DNA of 64,000 bases, taken from the NCBI RefSeq assembly GCF_013055795.1, contig NZ_JABETO010000004.1, forward strand, positions 257,226 to 321,225, written 5' to 3'. The position numbers were made by a program, and so were the translations under genes. Positions 26,161-35,325 of this stretch are shown here, piece by piece. The stretch's first letter is position 1; each line of letters starts with the position of its first letter. The stretch comes from Streptomyces sp. I05A-00742. Its GTDB lineage: Bacteria; Actinomycetota; Actinomycetes; Streptomycetales; Streptomycetaceae. The notes below the pieces were generated by a model, which made no database searches, was not told where the DNA came from, and saw only the letters and a list, made by a program, of their open reading frames with translations.

Positions 26161-26571
26161 AGTCGGCGTCGCCGGGACGCGCCGGCCGGCACCCCGTCGG
26201 GAACGTTCCACCGGCTCACGGCGAAGGCCCCTGTGTTCAGGCCAAGTTCAGGGCACGTCTGACCGGCGAGCCTCAGCTGTGGACCCGCCGTTGCCGCTCC
26301 GGTCACCGGAATGGCCGTCTGACCGGCGTGTGCCCTCTGATGCCGCGCCGTACGCCAGTGTCGAACACATCAGTGGGCACCGGGTGCAGGAATCATCCTG
26401 GCGCTTGCTTGGGAAGCGAGCCGTCGTGGGAGCGCTCGGTTCAGGGCCCGGCGGCCGTCGAGGGTAGATCGGTTTCCGGCCGACACAGGTCACAGCCGGC
26501 GCAGGGCGTCGTTGACGGTCTGCGCGCCGACTGGTGATGATTCGTGGCCGGACGGACGCGAGGAGTCACCC

Positions 26572-28302
26572 ATGCCCGGGTCGTTGATCGACACGTTCTT
26601 CACGGTCACCACCGGAGAGGCGGGTCTCCGGATCGGCCACGCGGTGCAAGAAGGCCGGGTCGCCCGCTGGAACTGGACGGACAGCAGGATGTACGACGTC
26701 GACGCGGTCCCGCTGGCGCAGCGCTGGCCGCAGTTGCCGGAGGCGTTCCGGCAGGGCTTCGACGCGGCTCTGACCACCCCGGCGGACAACCCCTGGACGT
26801 GGGTGTTCCGCGGCGGTCAGTGTCTGCGGCTGCACCCGGTGGACGGCACGGTCAGTGAAGTGTCCACCATCGCCGCGCGCTTTCCCGGGCTGCCGGGAGC
26901 TTTCGCGCAAGGCATCGACGCGGCGCTGCCGGGTACCGGCGCCAATGAGGTGTATCTGTTCAGCGGCAACAAGTGTGCCCGCTACGACCTGCGCGTACCG
27001 GCTCCCGTCGAGGTGAAGCCGATAGCCGAGGTGTGGAGCGGACTGGCCGCCAAGGCGCCGGAGTTCATCCACGGGCTCGACGCTGCCACCTTCGACCCGG
27101 GCACGGGCAACTGCTACCTCTTCCGTGGTGGCTCGTACGTCCGGGGCAAGCTGGCCACCACCACCATCGAGCAGAGCGCGGCGCCGGTGGACAACGCGGC
27201 GTGGCCGGGGCTGGTGCCCGCGTTCACTCGGGGGCATGTGATCCTCTCAAGCGACTACCCATACGCCCTCGACCTGGAGACCGGGGAGGGCGTGCGTCTG
27301 GGGATCAATGCCTCCGGGTGGCCGACGGCCAGCCCCGACGGTCGCTACACACATTTCATCTACCCGCACACCCAAGGTAGCTGGACCTGTTACGACATGG
27401 TCACTGGGCAACCGGTCTGGACCTCCTACAAAGAGCCACCGATGCGCGGTGGGCGGGTGACCTTCAGCCGGGACGGCGGCCTGGTGTACTTCGTGACCCC
27501 GGAGGCTTACAGGAGGTATTCGCTCACCATCGCCGAACCCCTCGAACCGGCCCTCGTCGCCTCGATCCCTCTCCGCGACTACGACGCCACTGCGGTGGAG
27601 ACGGCTGCGGTCCTTGGCCCTGAGGGCCCGGAAGAACAGTCCCCGCGGCTCCCGGACGAGACCCGGGAGGGTGAGAAGGACGCTCTCCGGTTCGACGAGC
27701 ACTGGCCGGTCGCGCCTCCCGTGGCGCTCGGGCCGGCGGGTGACATGGCGTACATCGGTTACTTCCCGGTGGATCAGTACGGCCACCCCATCGGCGGTTA
27801 CCGCATCCTCGAAGTGGATCTGACCGAGCGGAAGGTGCGGCAGACGTTCCGGCTTCCCGACGCCGGCGCGCCGCTCGACATCGCCGTCGACACGGGCGGG
27901 CGACTCGCCCACGTCGCCCAGGAGCGCGGCACCTGTGCGATCGACCTGTACACCGGCGCCATCGCGTGGGAGGGCGTCCTCCCGCCGTGCCGCGCGCTGA
28001 AATTCACCCCCGACGGCCGTGAACTGTGGTGTCTGCCCGCCGCGGACAACGGCGGGGTCCTGGTCGCCGAACCTGTCGGCCACGCGGTCGTACGGCGCAT
28101 CCCGGTCGGCTTGGAGGGCGGCCTCGGTACTGGCACCAGCCTGGACTTCAATCACTACGGGACGTACGCCTACGTCCTGATGCAGACCGGCTCTTCAGCA
28201 CGTGTCGCCGTGGTCGACGTGACCGCCCACCGGACGACCGTCATCCACTCTCTCGCGGTGGAATACAGCGAGGACTACCGGCTCGCCTACACCACCTACT
28301 GA
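26572..28302 (+). CDS. Hemopexin-repeat plus beta-propeller protein (cassette gene 1)
   Basis: The product has 576 residues; ATG at 26572 follows GAGGAG. The N-terminal 220 residues contain hemopexin-like repeats, each with an 'F..GIDAA..' entry and a 'YLF.G..C.RYD' blade end: FDAALTTP...WVFRGGQCLRL, GIDAALPG...VYLFSGNKCARYD, GLDAATFD...CYLFRGGSYVRG. The rest has WD/YVTN-type propeller blades (ASPDGRYTHFIYP, TFSRDGGLVYFV, KFTPDGRELWCLP). No signal peptide, membrane segment or catalytic motif is seen. It is the first gene of a seven-gene same-strand cassette, 53 bases ahead of a paralogue. Both halves are binding folds, so a structural or recognition role is likely. Confidence 0.82.
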   Translation: MPGSLIDTFFTVTTGEAGLRIGHAVQEGRVARWNWTDSRMYDVDAVPLAQRWPQLPEAFRQGFDAALTTPADNPWTWVFRGGQCLRLHPVDGTVSEVSTIAARFPGLPGAFAQGIDAALPGTGANEVYLFSGNKCARYDLRVPAPVEVKPIAEVWSGLAAKAPEFIHGLDAATFDPGTGNCYLFRGGSYVRGKLATTTIEQSAAPVDNAAWPGLVPAFTRGHVILSSDYPYALDLETGEGVRLGINASGWPTASPDGRYTHFIYPHTQGSWTCYDMVTGQPVWTSYKEPPMRGGRVTFSRDGGLVYFVTPEAYRRYSLTIAEPLEPALVASIPLRDYDATAVETAAVLGPEGPEEQSPRLPDETREGEKDALRFDEHWPVAPPVALGPAGDMAYIGYFPVDQYGHPIGGYRILEVDLTERKVRQTFRLPDAGAPLDIAVDTGGRLAHVAQERGTCAIDLYTGAIAWEGVLPPCRALKFTPDGRELWCLPAADNGGVLVAEPVGHAVVRRIPVGLEGGLGTGTSLDFNHYGTYAYVLMQTGSSARVAVVDVTAHRTTVIHSLAVEYSEDYRLAYTTY

Positions 28303-28355
28303 GCCCTGCCCCGCCGGCCCACCTCGTCACCCCCGTCATCCGCAGGGAGCCGTAT

Positions 28356-30011
28356 ATGCCCGCCAACCCGCCCGTCCTCCATGCCTTCTTCACCGTCAGC
28401 GAACCGGGCGGCCGGGAAACCGGTTTCGCTGTCCAGGGCGGGCGCACCGCCCGGTTCGACTGGGGCACCGGCCGCATCACGGGCGGCGCCCGCCCCTTGG
28501 AGCGCCAATGGCCGGCACTGCCGGCCGCGTTCCGTACGGGCTTCGACGCGGCGCTGGTCACCGCCGACCCGTGGACGATGGTCTTCCGCGGTACGCAGTG
28601 CCTGCTGCTGAACCCACTGGACGGAGCGGTCGCCGAGGTCACCACCATCGCCGCCCGGCTGCCCGGACTGCCGGCGCCGTTCCCGCAGGGGATCGACGCG
28701 GCCCTGGCGGCCGGAACGGGCAACGAGGTGTACCTCTTCGCGGGCGGCCAGTGCGCCCGCTACGACCTGCGCGCCATGACCGTGGTGGAGACGGCGCCGC
28801 TGGAGCGGATATGGAGCGGACTCACCCAGCGCGCACCGGAGTTCACCGCCGGGATCGACGCCGCTGTGCGCCACCCCTCCCGGGGCACGTTCCACTTCTT
28901 CCGGGGTGGCGCCTTCACCCGGGGCACCCTCGCGACCCGTACCGTCACCGAAGATGCCCGGCCCGTCGACGACGCCACCTGGCCGGGGCTGGTGCCGACA
29001 TTCGCCGCCGGATTCGCCTATGTGCAGGCGGGCCGGGGGATCGATGTGATCGACCTGGCCGCCGACCGGGTCGTCCGGACCCTGGACATCGAAGCGCACA
29101 GTGACTCCGCCGCTGCTCTGCAGACGAGTCCGGACGGCCGAATGCTGTACGTGTACCACCACTTGCGGCGGCAATGCGTCGACACCAACACTCGTCAAAT
29201 CGTGGCCACCATCGACTACCCCGGAGGAGAGCAGCCGGACGGCGGCGTCTGCTTCAGCCCCGACGGTTCCCTGGTGCACGGCGCAGCCATCGACCGGGAT
29301 CAGACCGCGCTTTTCCACCTGGACACCTTCCGGGCCGGTACTGCCCAGCGGACCCAGCGCGTCGAGCTGCGTGCCGGTGACCTTTTCGCCGTCCTCGGTG
29401 AGCCGTCGCCCGGTGCGGTCGAGGTGACCGGCTCATCCATCAGGAGCGCCTTTTGCCCGCCGGTCGCTTCACCCGACGGCCGGTTCGTGTACGTCGGTGC
29501 GGTCCTCGACCACCAGGGTGCTGTCGTCGAGGCCGACGTCCAGGCGGGACGGATGCGCCAGGCCTTCCGCATCCCGGGCAGCGGCGACGTGCGCACGCTC
29601 GCGCTCTCCCCGGACGGCATCCATCTGCACGCCGGCGGCGACAACGGCGTCGTCACGTTCGATGTCCGGAACGGGACGGTCGTCCGCCAGGGGGTGCTGC
29701 CGCGGTGCAAGGCCTTGGCCGTGCCGCCTGGCGAGGACGCTCTCTACTGCCTCCCCTGGGACAGCAAGGAAGGCGTCCTGATCGCCGATCCGCTCACCCA
29801 CACCGTCCGCCGTCGCATCCCGGTCGGCGGCTCCGGTGGCCCCGGCACTCCGCACGCCATCGCCTTCGACTACGCCGGCACCTTCGCGTACGTCAGCGAC
29901 GACCATGCCAACGCCGTGGCGGTGGTCGACACCGACACGTACGACATGGTCCGGGCCGTCCCGATGCGCGACGGCCTGCGCCCGATGAGCATCGCCGTCG
30001 GCCCGTACTGA
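28356..30011 (+). CDS. Hemopexin-repeat plus beta-propeller protein, paralogue (cassette gene 2)
   Basis: The 551-residue protein is collinear with cassette gene 1: HAFFTVSEPGGRETGFAVQ matches the first gene's TFFTVTTGEAGLRIGHAVQ, and three hemopexin-like repeats follow (FDAALVTADPWTMVFRG; GIDAALAAGTGNEVYLFAGG; GIDAAVRHPSRGTFHFFRGG). A YVTN-like propeller makes up the rest (TSPDGRMLYVYHH, ASPDGRFVYVGAV, LSPDGIHLHAGGD, AFDYAGTFAYVSDD). ATG at 28356 follows AGGGAG. The two genes arose by tandem duplication and have diverged, which suggests distinct partners or a hetero-oligomer. No export signal is seen. Confidence 0.82.
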   Translation: MPANPPVLHAFFTVSEPGGRETGFAVQGGRTARFDWGTGRITGGARPLERQWPALPAAFRTGFDAALVTADPWTMVFRGTQCLLLNPLDGAVAEVTTIAARLPGLPAPFPQGIDAALAAGTGNEVYLFAGGQCARYDLRAMTVVETAPLERIWSGLTQRAPEFTAGIDAAVRHPSRGTFHFFRGGAFTRGTLATRTVTEDARPVDDATWPGLVPTFAAGFAYVQAGRGIDVIDLAADRVVRTLDIEAHSDSAAALQTSPDGRMLYVYHHLRRQCVDTNTRQIVATIDYPGGEQPDGGVCFSPDGSLVHGAAIDRDQTALFHLDTFRAGTAQRTQRVELRAGDLFAVLGEPSPGAVEVTGSSIRSAFCPPVASPDGRFVYVGAVLDHQGAVVEADVQAGRMRQAFRIPGSGDVRTLALSPDGIHLHAGGDNGVVTFDVRNGTVVRQGVLPRCKALAVPPGEDALYCLPWDSKEGVLIADPLTHTVRRRIPVGGSGGPGTPHAIAFDYAGTFAYVSDDHANAVAVVDTDTYDMVRAVPMRDGLRPMSIAVGPY

Positions 30012-30066
30012 GCCCGTACTGAGCCCATACAGAGGCCGTACCGAGCTCGTATCGATCCCGTACGCC
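30002..30066. repeat. Degenerate short tandem repeats after cassette gene 2
   Basis: From the stop codon onward, five or six imperfect units of about 11 bases run in a row: CCGTACTGAG, CCCGTACTGAG, CCCATACAGAG, GCCGTACCGAG, CTCGTATCGAT, CCCGTACG. They lie in the 143-base gap before the next gene. Confidence 0.6.
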
Positions 30067-30154
30067 CCAAGGCCCGCCCGTACACCCGCCCCACCCGCAC
30101 ACCGACCACACACACCCGGACCGGCCGAGGCAGGGCCAGGGGGGAACGACCGCC

Positions 30155-32905
30155 GTGACACAGGCTGAACGCGAGCGCACCACCCTCCTCCAGATTCTGG
30201 AGGAGATGGATTTACGGGGGCTGGAGCTCCCCGAGGAACTCGTGCCGTTCCTGGAGAACGTCCACCGGCACGAGGGCCTGCCCGGTAAGGACAAGTTGAT
30301 CACCGGGCAGTTCCCCGGTTACACCGACGAGCCGGGCGATCCGAACCCCGTCGACGGCGTGTTCGTCTCGACCACCCGGCTCGGCGGCGACACGCTCACG
30401 GCGTTCGTGCTGAGCGTACGGGTCGGATTCGACGGCTCGACCCTGCCGCTGGTCGGCGACGGGATCCCCGAAGGGGCACTGACCTTTCCGCTGCTGCGGG
30501 TGATCTACGTCTCGCGCCCGCTGGACATGACCGCTACGGACCGGCTGACCGCTCTGCTCGCCGAGTACGGTCTCGCCGAACGGGTCTTCCCCCGCCCCAA
30601 CGCGATGTCCGACAACGTCTGGGCCAAGGGCTTCACCGGAGTCCTCACCTGGAAGGTCAACGGCGGCGAGATGCCCGCCCTCGCGGTGCGCGTCGAAAAG
30701 GAGAAGGAGGACGAGCCTCCGGAGCCGGACAAGGAGATCCGCGTTCCGGGGCTGCCGGTGTCCTACGGGCCGCTGGAGATCGCCGCGCTCATGCGGGGCC
30801 GGGACAAGAAGTACCTCCGTATCTACTTCACCGGTGAACTGCGCATCGCCGGATCGGTGTTCGCCCTGGACGGCCTCGGACTGACCATCCCGCTCAAGCT
30901 GGGGAGGATTCCTCAGCCGCGGCTGGCCGGGGCTTCTCTCGCCCTGCGCCGCAGCGCACCGCCGATGGCCATCGACGCGGCGCTGCGCTGGACGGACAGC
31001 AAGGACGAGGCGGTCGCCGGCGGGCTGCTGGGCCTCGTCAGGGTGAGCACGCCCATGGTGGAGGTGATGGGCGCGGGCGGGTTCGCGCGGGCCTCGACGG
31101 GGTACTCCACGGTGTTCCTTTATGTGGAGGCGTTGCTGGCGGAGGGGCGATCGCTGTTCGGGCCGCCGCCGTTCACCGTCACCGGGGTGTCGGGCGGATT
31201 CGGCCTCAACAGCCGGGTGATCCCGCCTTCGGCCACCCAGCTGCCCGAGTTCCCCCTGATCGGCCGGCTGAACGACGCCCCCACCACCCCGGGCGAGCCC
31301 GCGCCTCAGCCACCGGAGCCGATGGACATGCTGGACCGGCTCGCCGGACGCGCGGGCTGGGTGCGGCCCGAGGAGGGCTCGTACTGGGCGGCGGTCGGGG
31401 TGCGGTTCACCTCCTTCCGCTTCATCGAGACGCAGGCGCTGGCGCTCGTCGAGTTCGGCAACCGGCTCAACCTGATGCTGCTGGGCCGCACTTCCCTCAG
31501 CCTGCCGAAGACCGTCGTCCCCGGCCGCAAGGAGCACGCGCGGCTCAACATCGACCTGCGGCTGGCGTTCCTGTCCGAGCAGCACCTGCTCGCGCTGGAC
31601 GTCGCGGTGGGAGCGGGCTCGTACATCTTCGACCCGGCCTGCACGCTCAGCGGCGGGCTCGCCGTGTACATCTGGACCGGTGGTGACCGGGGCGGTGACT
31701 TCGTCATCAGCCTCGGCGGCTACCACCCGCAGTTCCCGCTGCCCCCGCACTACCCGAGGCCCGCCCGTCTCGGCCTGGAGTGGAACCCGTGCAGCCGGGT
31801 CAGCGTCCGCGCCTCCGGCTACACCGCGCTCACGCCGGGCGCGGTGATGTTCGGCGGAGCACTCGCCGCCCGCTATGAGAAGGGGCTGCTGAGCGCCTGG
31901 TTCACGGCGCATCTGGACGCGCTCATCCAGTGGAAGCCGTTCTATCTGGACATCGCGCTGGGCATCTCGATCGGCGTGGCCTTCACCATCAAGGTCTGGT
32001 TTGTGAAGGTGCGGGTCTCCATCGAGGTCGGCATCGACCTTCAGCTGTGGACTCCGCCGATGGGCGGCCGGGTCTCCGTCCGGGTGTGGTTCGTCTCGTT
32101 CTCGTTCGACTTCGGCTCCTCCCGGGCGGGCGCCCCGCCCGTGCCGTGGGGCGAGTTCCAGATGCAGCTGCCCGCGCCGGTGCGGACCAAGACGGAGAAG
32201 GGCCTGCTGCTGGACGCGGACTCCTCGGAGCGCGAAGCGCGCGCCGCTGCGGACGCGCCGCTGCTGGTGTCCCCGGACGGCTTCGCGTTCTCCACCGAGT
32301 CGGCGCTGCCCGCCTCCGAAGTGCGGATCAACGACAAGACGTACGCCACCGCGGACACCATCGACATCCGGCCGATGCGCAAGAGCGGTGTCACCTCGCG
32401 GCACCTGGTCCGCATCCGGAAGGGCGGTCTCGACTTCGACGCCGTGGACAACGGCTGGAGCATCACCGTGCAACGCCGCGGTCTTCCCCGCTCGCTGTGG
32501 GGCAGCCCGCTGGCCGACCCGGCCGAGGCGGCGCGGGAGGAGGGGCTGATCCCCGGGATGATCACCGGGCTGCACTTCGAGGTGCCCAAGCCCGAACTCG
32601 GCGTGGGGCTCGGCCCGGTCAGCTCACGCTCCCTCGGCTTCGATCCGCTGCCGGACGGTGCGACGCCGCTGCGGGACGCCGCTCCCGCCGGGCCCGCCCC
32701 GTGCCCGGGGGACGACCGCACCGTCGAGTTGATCACCACCACGCTTGCCGCGCAGGAGACCGTCATCCGGCGCACCGCCGTGTTCGCGGCCCTGGGGCGG
32801 CTGGACGCCGAACCCGCCAAGAACGCGGACTCCCCGCTGACGGCCTACGCGGACCTGGCGGGCCGCACTATGACCAACGCACCCATGACGGCGGACGCGG
32901 CCTGA
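30155..32905 (+). CDS. Large beta-rich protein resembling DUF6603 family (cassette gene 3)
   Basis: The product has 916 residues; the GTG at 30155 follows a GGGGGA-type site. After an N-terminal region (VSTTRLGGDTLTAFVLSVRV; KGFTGVLTWKVNGGE), residues about 280-680 are a long run of alternating hydrophobic beta strands with glycines, such as YSTVFLYVEALLAEG, YWAAVGVRFTSFRF, FVISLGGYHPQFP and LGISIGVAFTIKVWFVKV. This is like a beta-barrel or an extended hydrophobic groove. The GGYHPQF segment and overall plan recall proteins labelled DUF6603, but I could not check this. There is no signal peptide. A lipid-handling or scaffold role is speculation from the amphipathic strands. Confidence 0.75.
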   Translation: MTQAERERTTLLQILEEMDLRGLELPEELVPFLENVHRHEGLPGKDKLITGQFPGYTDEPGDPNPVDGVFVSTTRLGGDTLTAFVLSVRVGFDGSTLPLVGDGIPEGALTFPLLRVIYVSRPLDMTATDRLTALLAEYGLAERVFPRPNAMSDNVWAKGFTGVLTWKVNGGEMPALAVRVEKEKEDEPPEPDKEIRVPGLPVSYGPLEIAALMRGRDKKYLRIYFTGELRIAGSVFALDGLGLTIPLKLGRIPQPRLAGASLALRRSAPPMAIDAALRWTDSKDEAVAGGLLGLVRVSTPMVEVMGAGGFARASTGYSTVFLYVEALLAEGRSLFGPPPFTVTGVSGGFGLNSRVIPPSATQLPEFPLIGRLNDAPTTPGEPAPQPPEPMDMLDRLAGRAGWVRPEEGSYWAAVGVRFTSFRFIETQALALVEFGNRLNLMLLGRTSLSLPKTVVPGRKEHARLNIDLRLAFLSEQHLLALDVAVGAGSYIFDPACTLSGGLAVYIWTGGDRGGDFVISLGGYHPQFPLPPHYPRPARLGLEWNPCSRVSVRASGYTALTPGAVMFGGALAARYEKGLLSAWFTAHLDALIQWKPFYLDIALGISIGVAFTIKVWFVKVRVSIEVGIDLQLWTPPMGGRVSVRVWFVSFSFDFGSSRAGAPPVPWGEFQMQLPAPVRTKTEKGLLLDADSSEREARAAADAPLLVSPDGFAFSTESALPASEVRINDKTYATADTIDIRPMRKSGVTSRHLVRIRKGGLDFDAVDNGWSITVQRRGLPRSLWGSPLADPAEAAREEGLIPGMITGLHFEVPKPELGVGLGPVSSRSLGFDPLPDGATPLRDAAPAGPAPCPGDDRTVELITTTLAAQETVIRRTAVFAALGRLDAEPAKNADSPLTAYADLAGRTMTNAPMTADAA

Positions 32906-32979
32906 GCGGTGGGGCGGCGCCCGGCGCGCCGCAGGACGCCGATCCGAACCGACCTCTCACTCATCCGGAGGTGACCACC

Positions 32980-35325
32980 GTGCGGGAGACCGACGGTCCC
33001 GAGCTCCATGTCTTCTTCCACGACCACTTGACCCCGCACGCGGGCGCGGGCGTCTACACCGTGACGGCCACCCACGAGCTGTATGACGCCGACGGCACCC
33101 GGCTGGACACCGCGCCCCCGCTGCCGGTCAGCGAACAGAGCTACGAGATCCGGCCGGCCCAGTTCGTCCTGGACGACGGCTCGGTGCACGCCCGGTACCC
33201 GGCGGCGGGCAGCGCCGGCTCCTACGACACGGTGCTGCCGCACGTCACCCTGACCCGCGCCGTGCTGCCGTGGGAGCGGGAACTGTCCGGCACCCGGGCG
33301 CCGCGCGCCCACGCGCCGTGGGTCGCCCTGCTGGTCTTCCGCCAGGACGAACTGCCCGATGATCCCGCCGCGCTCGGCGACACCGTGACCCGTACCGTCT
33401 CGGAGCTGGTGCACCCCGTCGAGCCCGGCGTCATCGGCCCCGCCCTGCCCGCCGCGTCGCTCCTCTCGGACGTACGGGCGAGCAAGTGCCAGACCATCGA
33501 CGTGCCGGCCGCCGTGTTCCAGGCGGTGGCGCCCTGGCAGGACGAGATGTACTACCTCGCGCATGTGCGCGATGTACGCCGCCCCGTACGGCGCTCCGAC
33601 GGTGAGGAGATCACCGAGGGCCGGTACGCGGTCGTCACCGCCAACCGCTTCCCCCGCACCGCCGGCCGCTACGCGGCTCATCTGGTGTCGCTGGAGGGGT
33701 ACGAGCCGCTTCTGGTGCCCTCCCCGCCCACCGGGCACAGGGCGGTACGGCTGGTGTCGCTGCACGCGTGGTCCTTCCAGCACGACCCCGAAGGCTCGCT
33801 GGACACCGGCGCGCTGCTGCGCGGGCTCGTCGCCCCCAGCCGCCCGGACCCGGAGACCGGCCACCAGGACCCCGAGAACCTCGCCCTCCGGCTCACTCCG
33901 CCCCCGCCCGCCGGGGACGAGGACGCGGCCCAGACGTACGCGCGCCGACGGCTGGAACTGGGCCACGTCCCGGTGCCGTACCGCACCCTCTCCGGCGAAC
34001 TCACCTACGCCTGGTACCGGGGCCCGGCTACTCCGGTCACCGCTCCCGAGGTCCCGGGGCAGGCCGTCGAACCGGGGCACACCACCGCCGACCACGCCCT
34101 GGTGTACGAGGCCGAGCACGGCCTGTTCGACGTCAGTTACGCGGCCGCGTGGACCCTCGGCCGTACCGCGGCACTCGCCGACCCCTCCTTCGCCTCCGAG
34201 ATGACCCGCGCCCGCCGGGAGCTGGCCAACCAGGCCGCCGAGATCCGGGCGACCGCCGGGGACCCGGTGCGTTCGCGCACCGGCACCGGCCCCGGTGCCA
34301 CGGGCGGCCGCGGGCTCGGCGGGCTGCGGGAACTCGCCGGCCCCGTCGGCACGTCGCTCGCCGAGGCGTTCGCCGCACCGCTCGCCGCCACCGACGAGCC
34401 CCCGCCCGCCGTGCCCCGGCGGCGGGCCCGGCCCGGCCGGGCCACCGCCCGCGCGGCGCTCACCGGCGGGCGTGCGGTGGAGCTGCTGTCGGCGACCGCG
34501 GCACGCTCCGCCCGTTCGCTCGCCGACTGGCTGGACCGGCTCGCCCTGCTGCACGGCATCCCCTTCAGCCATCTCGTACCGGACGAGCGGATGCTGCCGG
34601 CCGAGTCGCTGCGGATGTTCCGCATCGACGAGACCTGGCTGGCGGCCGTCGTCGCGGGCGCCGCCGACCTGGGATTGCACACCAGCGCCGACCGCGAACT
34701 CGACCCGCACCTGCGCACGGCGGTCGCCGCCCGGCGCACCCCGGGCAAGGTGCCCGCCGGTGGCCTGCTGATCCGCTCCGCCCTGGTGCGGGCCTGGCCG
34801 GACTTCCCGCTCGCCCCCTCCCTCGACGGGGCACCGGTGGCGGTGCTGCGGCACGACGTGATCGCCGAGGACACCCTGCTCGTGCTGTTCGACGCCGTCC
34901 CCGACACCGTGGAGATCCTGGAGCCGGGCCAGGGCATCCACTTCGGCATCGACGATGGGGACGTCATCTCGATGCGCAGCATCGGCGGCCCGGGCGCGCC
35001 CGCTCCGGGCGAACCTCTGGACGCCACCTACCCGTCCCTGGACGACCCCGGTGAAGGGACCGTCTTCACCCGCCACCTACGACGCCGTCCGACCGGCGAC
35101 ATCCGGGACGACGTGCTGAGGTTGCGCGGCGCCGACGGCCTGGTGCCGGCGCTCGCGGCCGCGTTCGGGCAGGAGGGCCTCGAAGACCTCACTCCCGCCC
35201 AGTTCGCCGTGAACCTGGTCAACGCCCCGCAGCTGCAACGGCTGAGGCCCCGCCCGGCCACCGGCTCCACTCCGGTCACCGCACCGGCCCCCACCCCCGC
35301 CGACCACGACCGGAGCATCGCATGA
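32980..35325 (+). CDS. Large protein of unknown function, 781 aa (cassette gene 4)
   Basis: I chose the GTG at 32980 because GGAGG lies eight bases upstream; an in-frame GTG at 32971 sits too close to it. The N-terminal 350 residues look all-beta (HVFFHDHLTPHAGAGVYTVTATHELYD), a middle section (about 390-500) is helical and Arg/Ala-rich, and a C-terminal beta/alpha part carries LLIRSALVRAWPDFPLAP, VLRHDVIAEDTLLVLFD and PGQGIHFGIDDGDV. That 'ALVxxWP...LLLFD...GIHFG' order is one I associate with uncharacterised proteins found in similar multi-gene cassettes elsewhere. No enzyme motif, signal or membrane segment is found. It overlaps the next gene by 4 nt. Confidence 0.75.
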   Translation: MRETDGPELHVFFHDHLTPHAGAGVYTVTATHELYDADGTRLDTAPPLPVSEQSYEIRPAQFVLDDGSVHARYPAAGSAGSYDTVLPHVTLTRAVLPWERELSGTRAPRAHAPWVALLVFRQDELPDDPAALGDTVTRTVSELVHPVEPGVIGPALPAASLLSDVRASKCQTIDVPAAVFQAVAPWQDEMYYLAHVRDVRRPVRRSDGEEITEGRYAVVTANRFPRTAGRYAAHLVSLEGYEPLLVPSPPTGHRAVRLVSLHAWSFQHDPEGSLDTGALLRGLVAPSRPDPETGHQDPENLALRLTPPPPAGDEDAAQTYARRRLELGHVPVPYRTLSGELTYAWYRGPATPVTAPEVPGQAVEPGHTTADHALVYEAEHGLFDVSYAAAWTLGRTAALADPSFASEMTRARRELANQAAEIRATAGDPVRSRTGTGPGATGGRGLGGLRELAGPVGTSLAEAFAAPLAATDEPPPAVPRRRARPGRATARAALTGGRAVELLSATAARSARSLADWLDRLALLHGIPFSHLVPDERMLPAESLRMFRIDETWLAAVVAGAADLGLHTSADRELDPHLRTAVAARRTPGKVPAGGLLIRSALVRAWPDFPLAPSLDGAPVAVLRHDVIAEDTLLVLFDAVPDTVEILEPGQGIHFGIDDGDVISMRSIGGPGAPAPGEPLDATYPSLDDPGEGTVFTRHLRRRPTGDIRDDVLRLRGADGLVPALAAAFGQEGLEDLTPAQFAVNLVNAPQLQRLRPRPATGSTPVTAPAPTPADHDRSIA

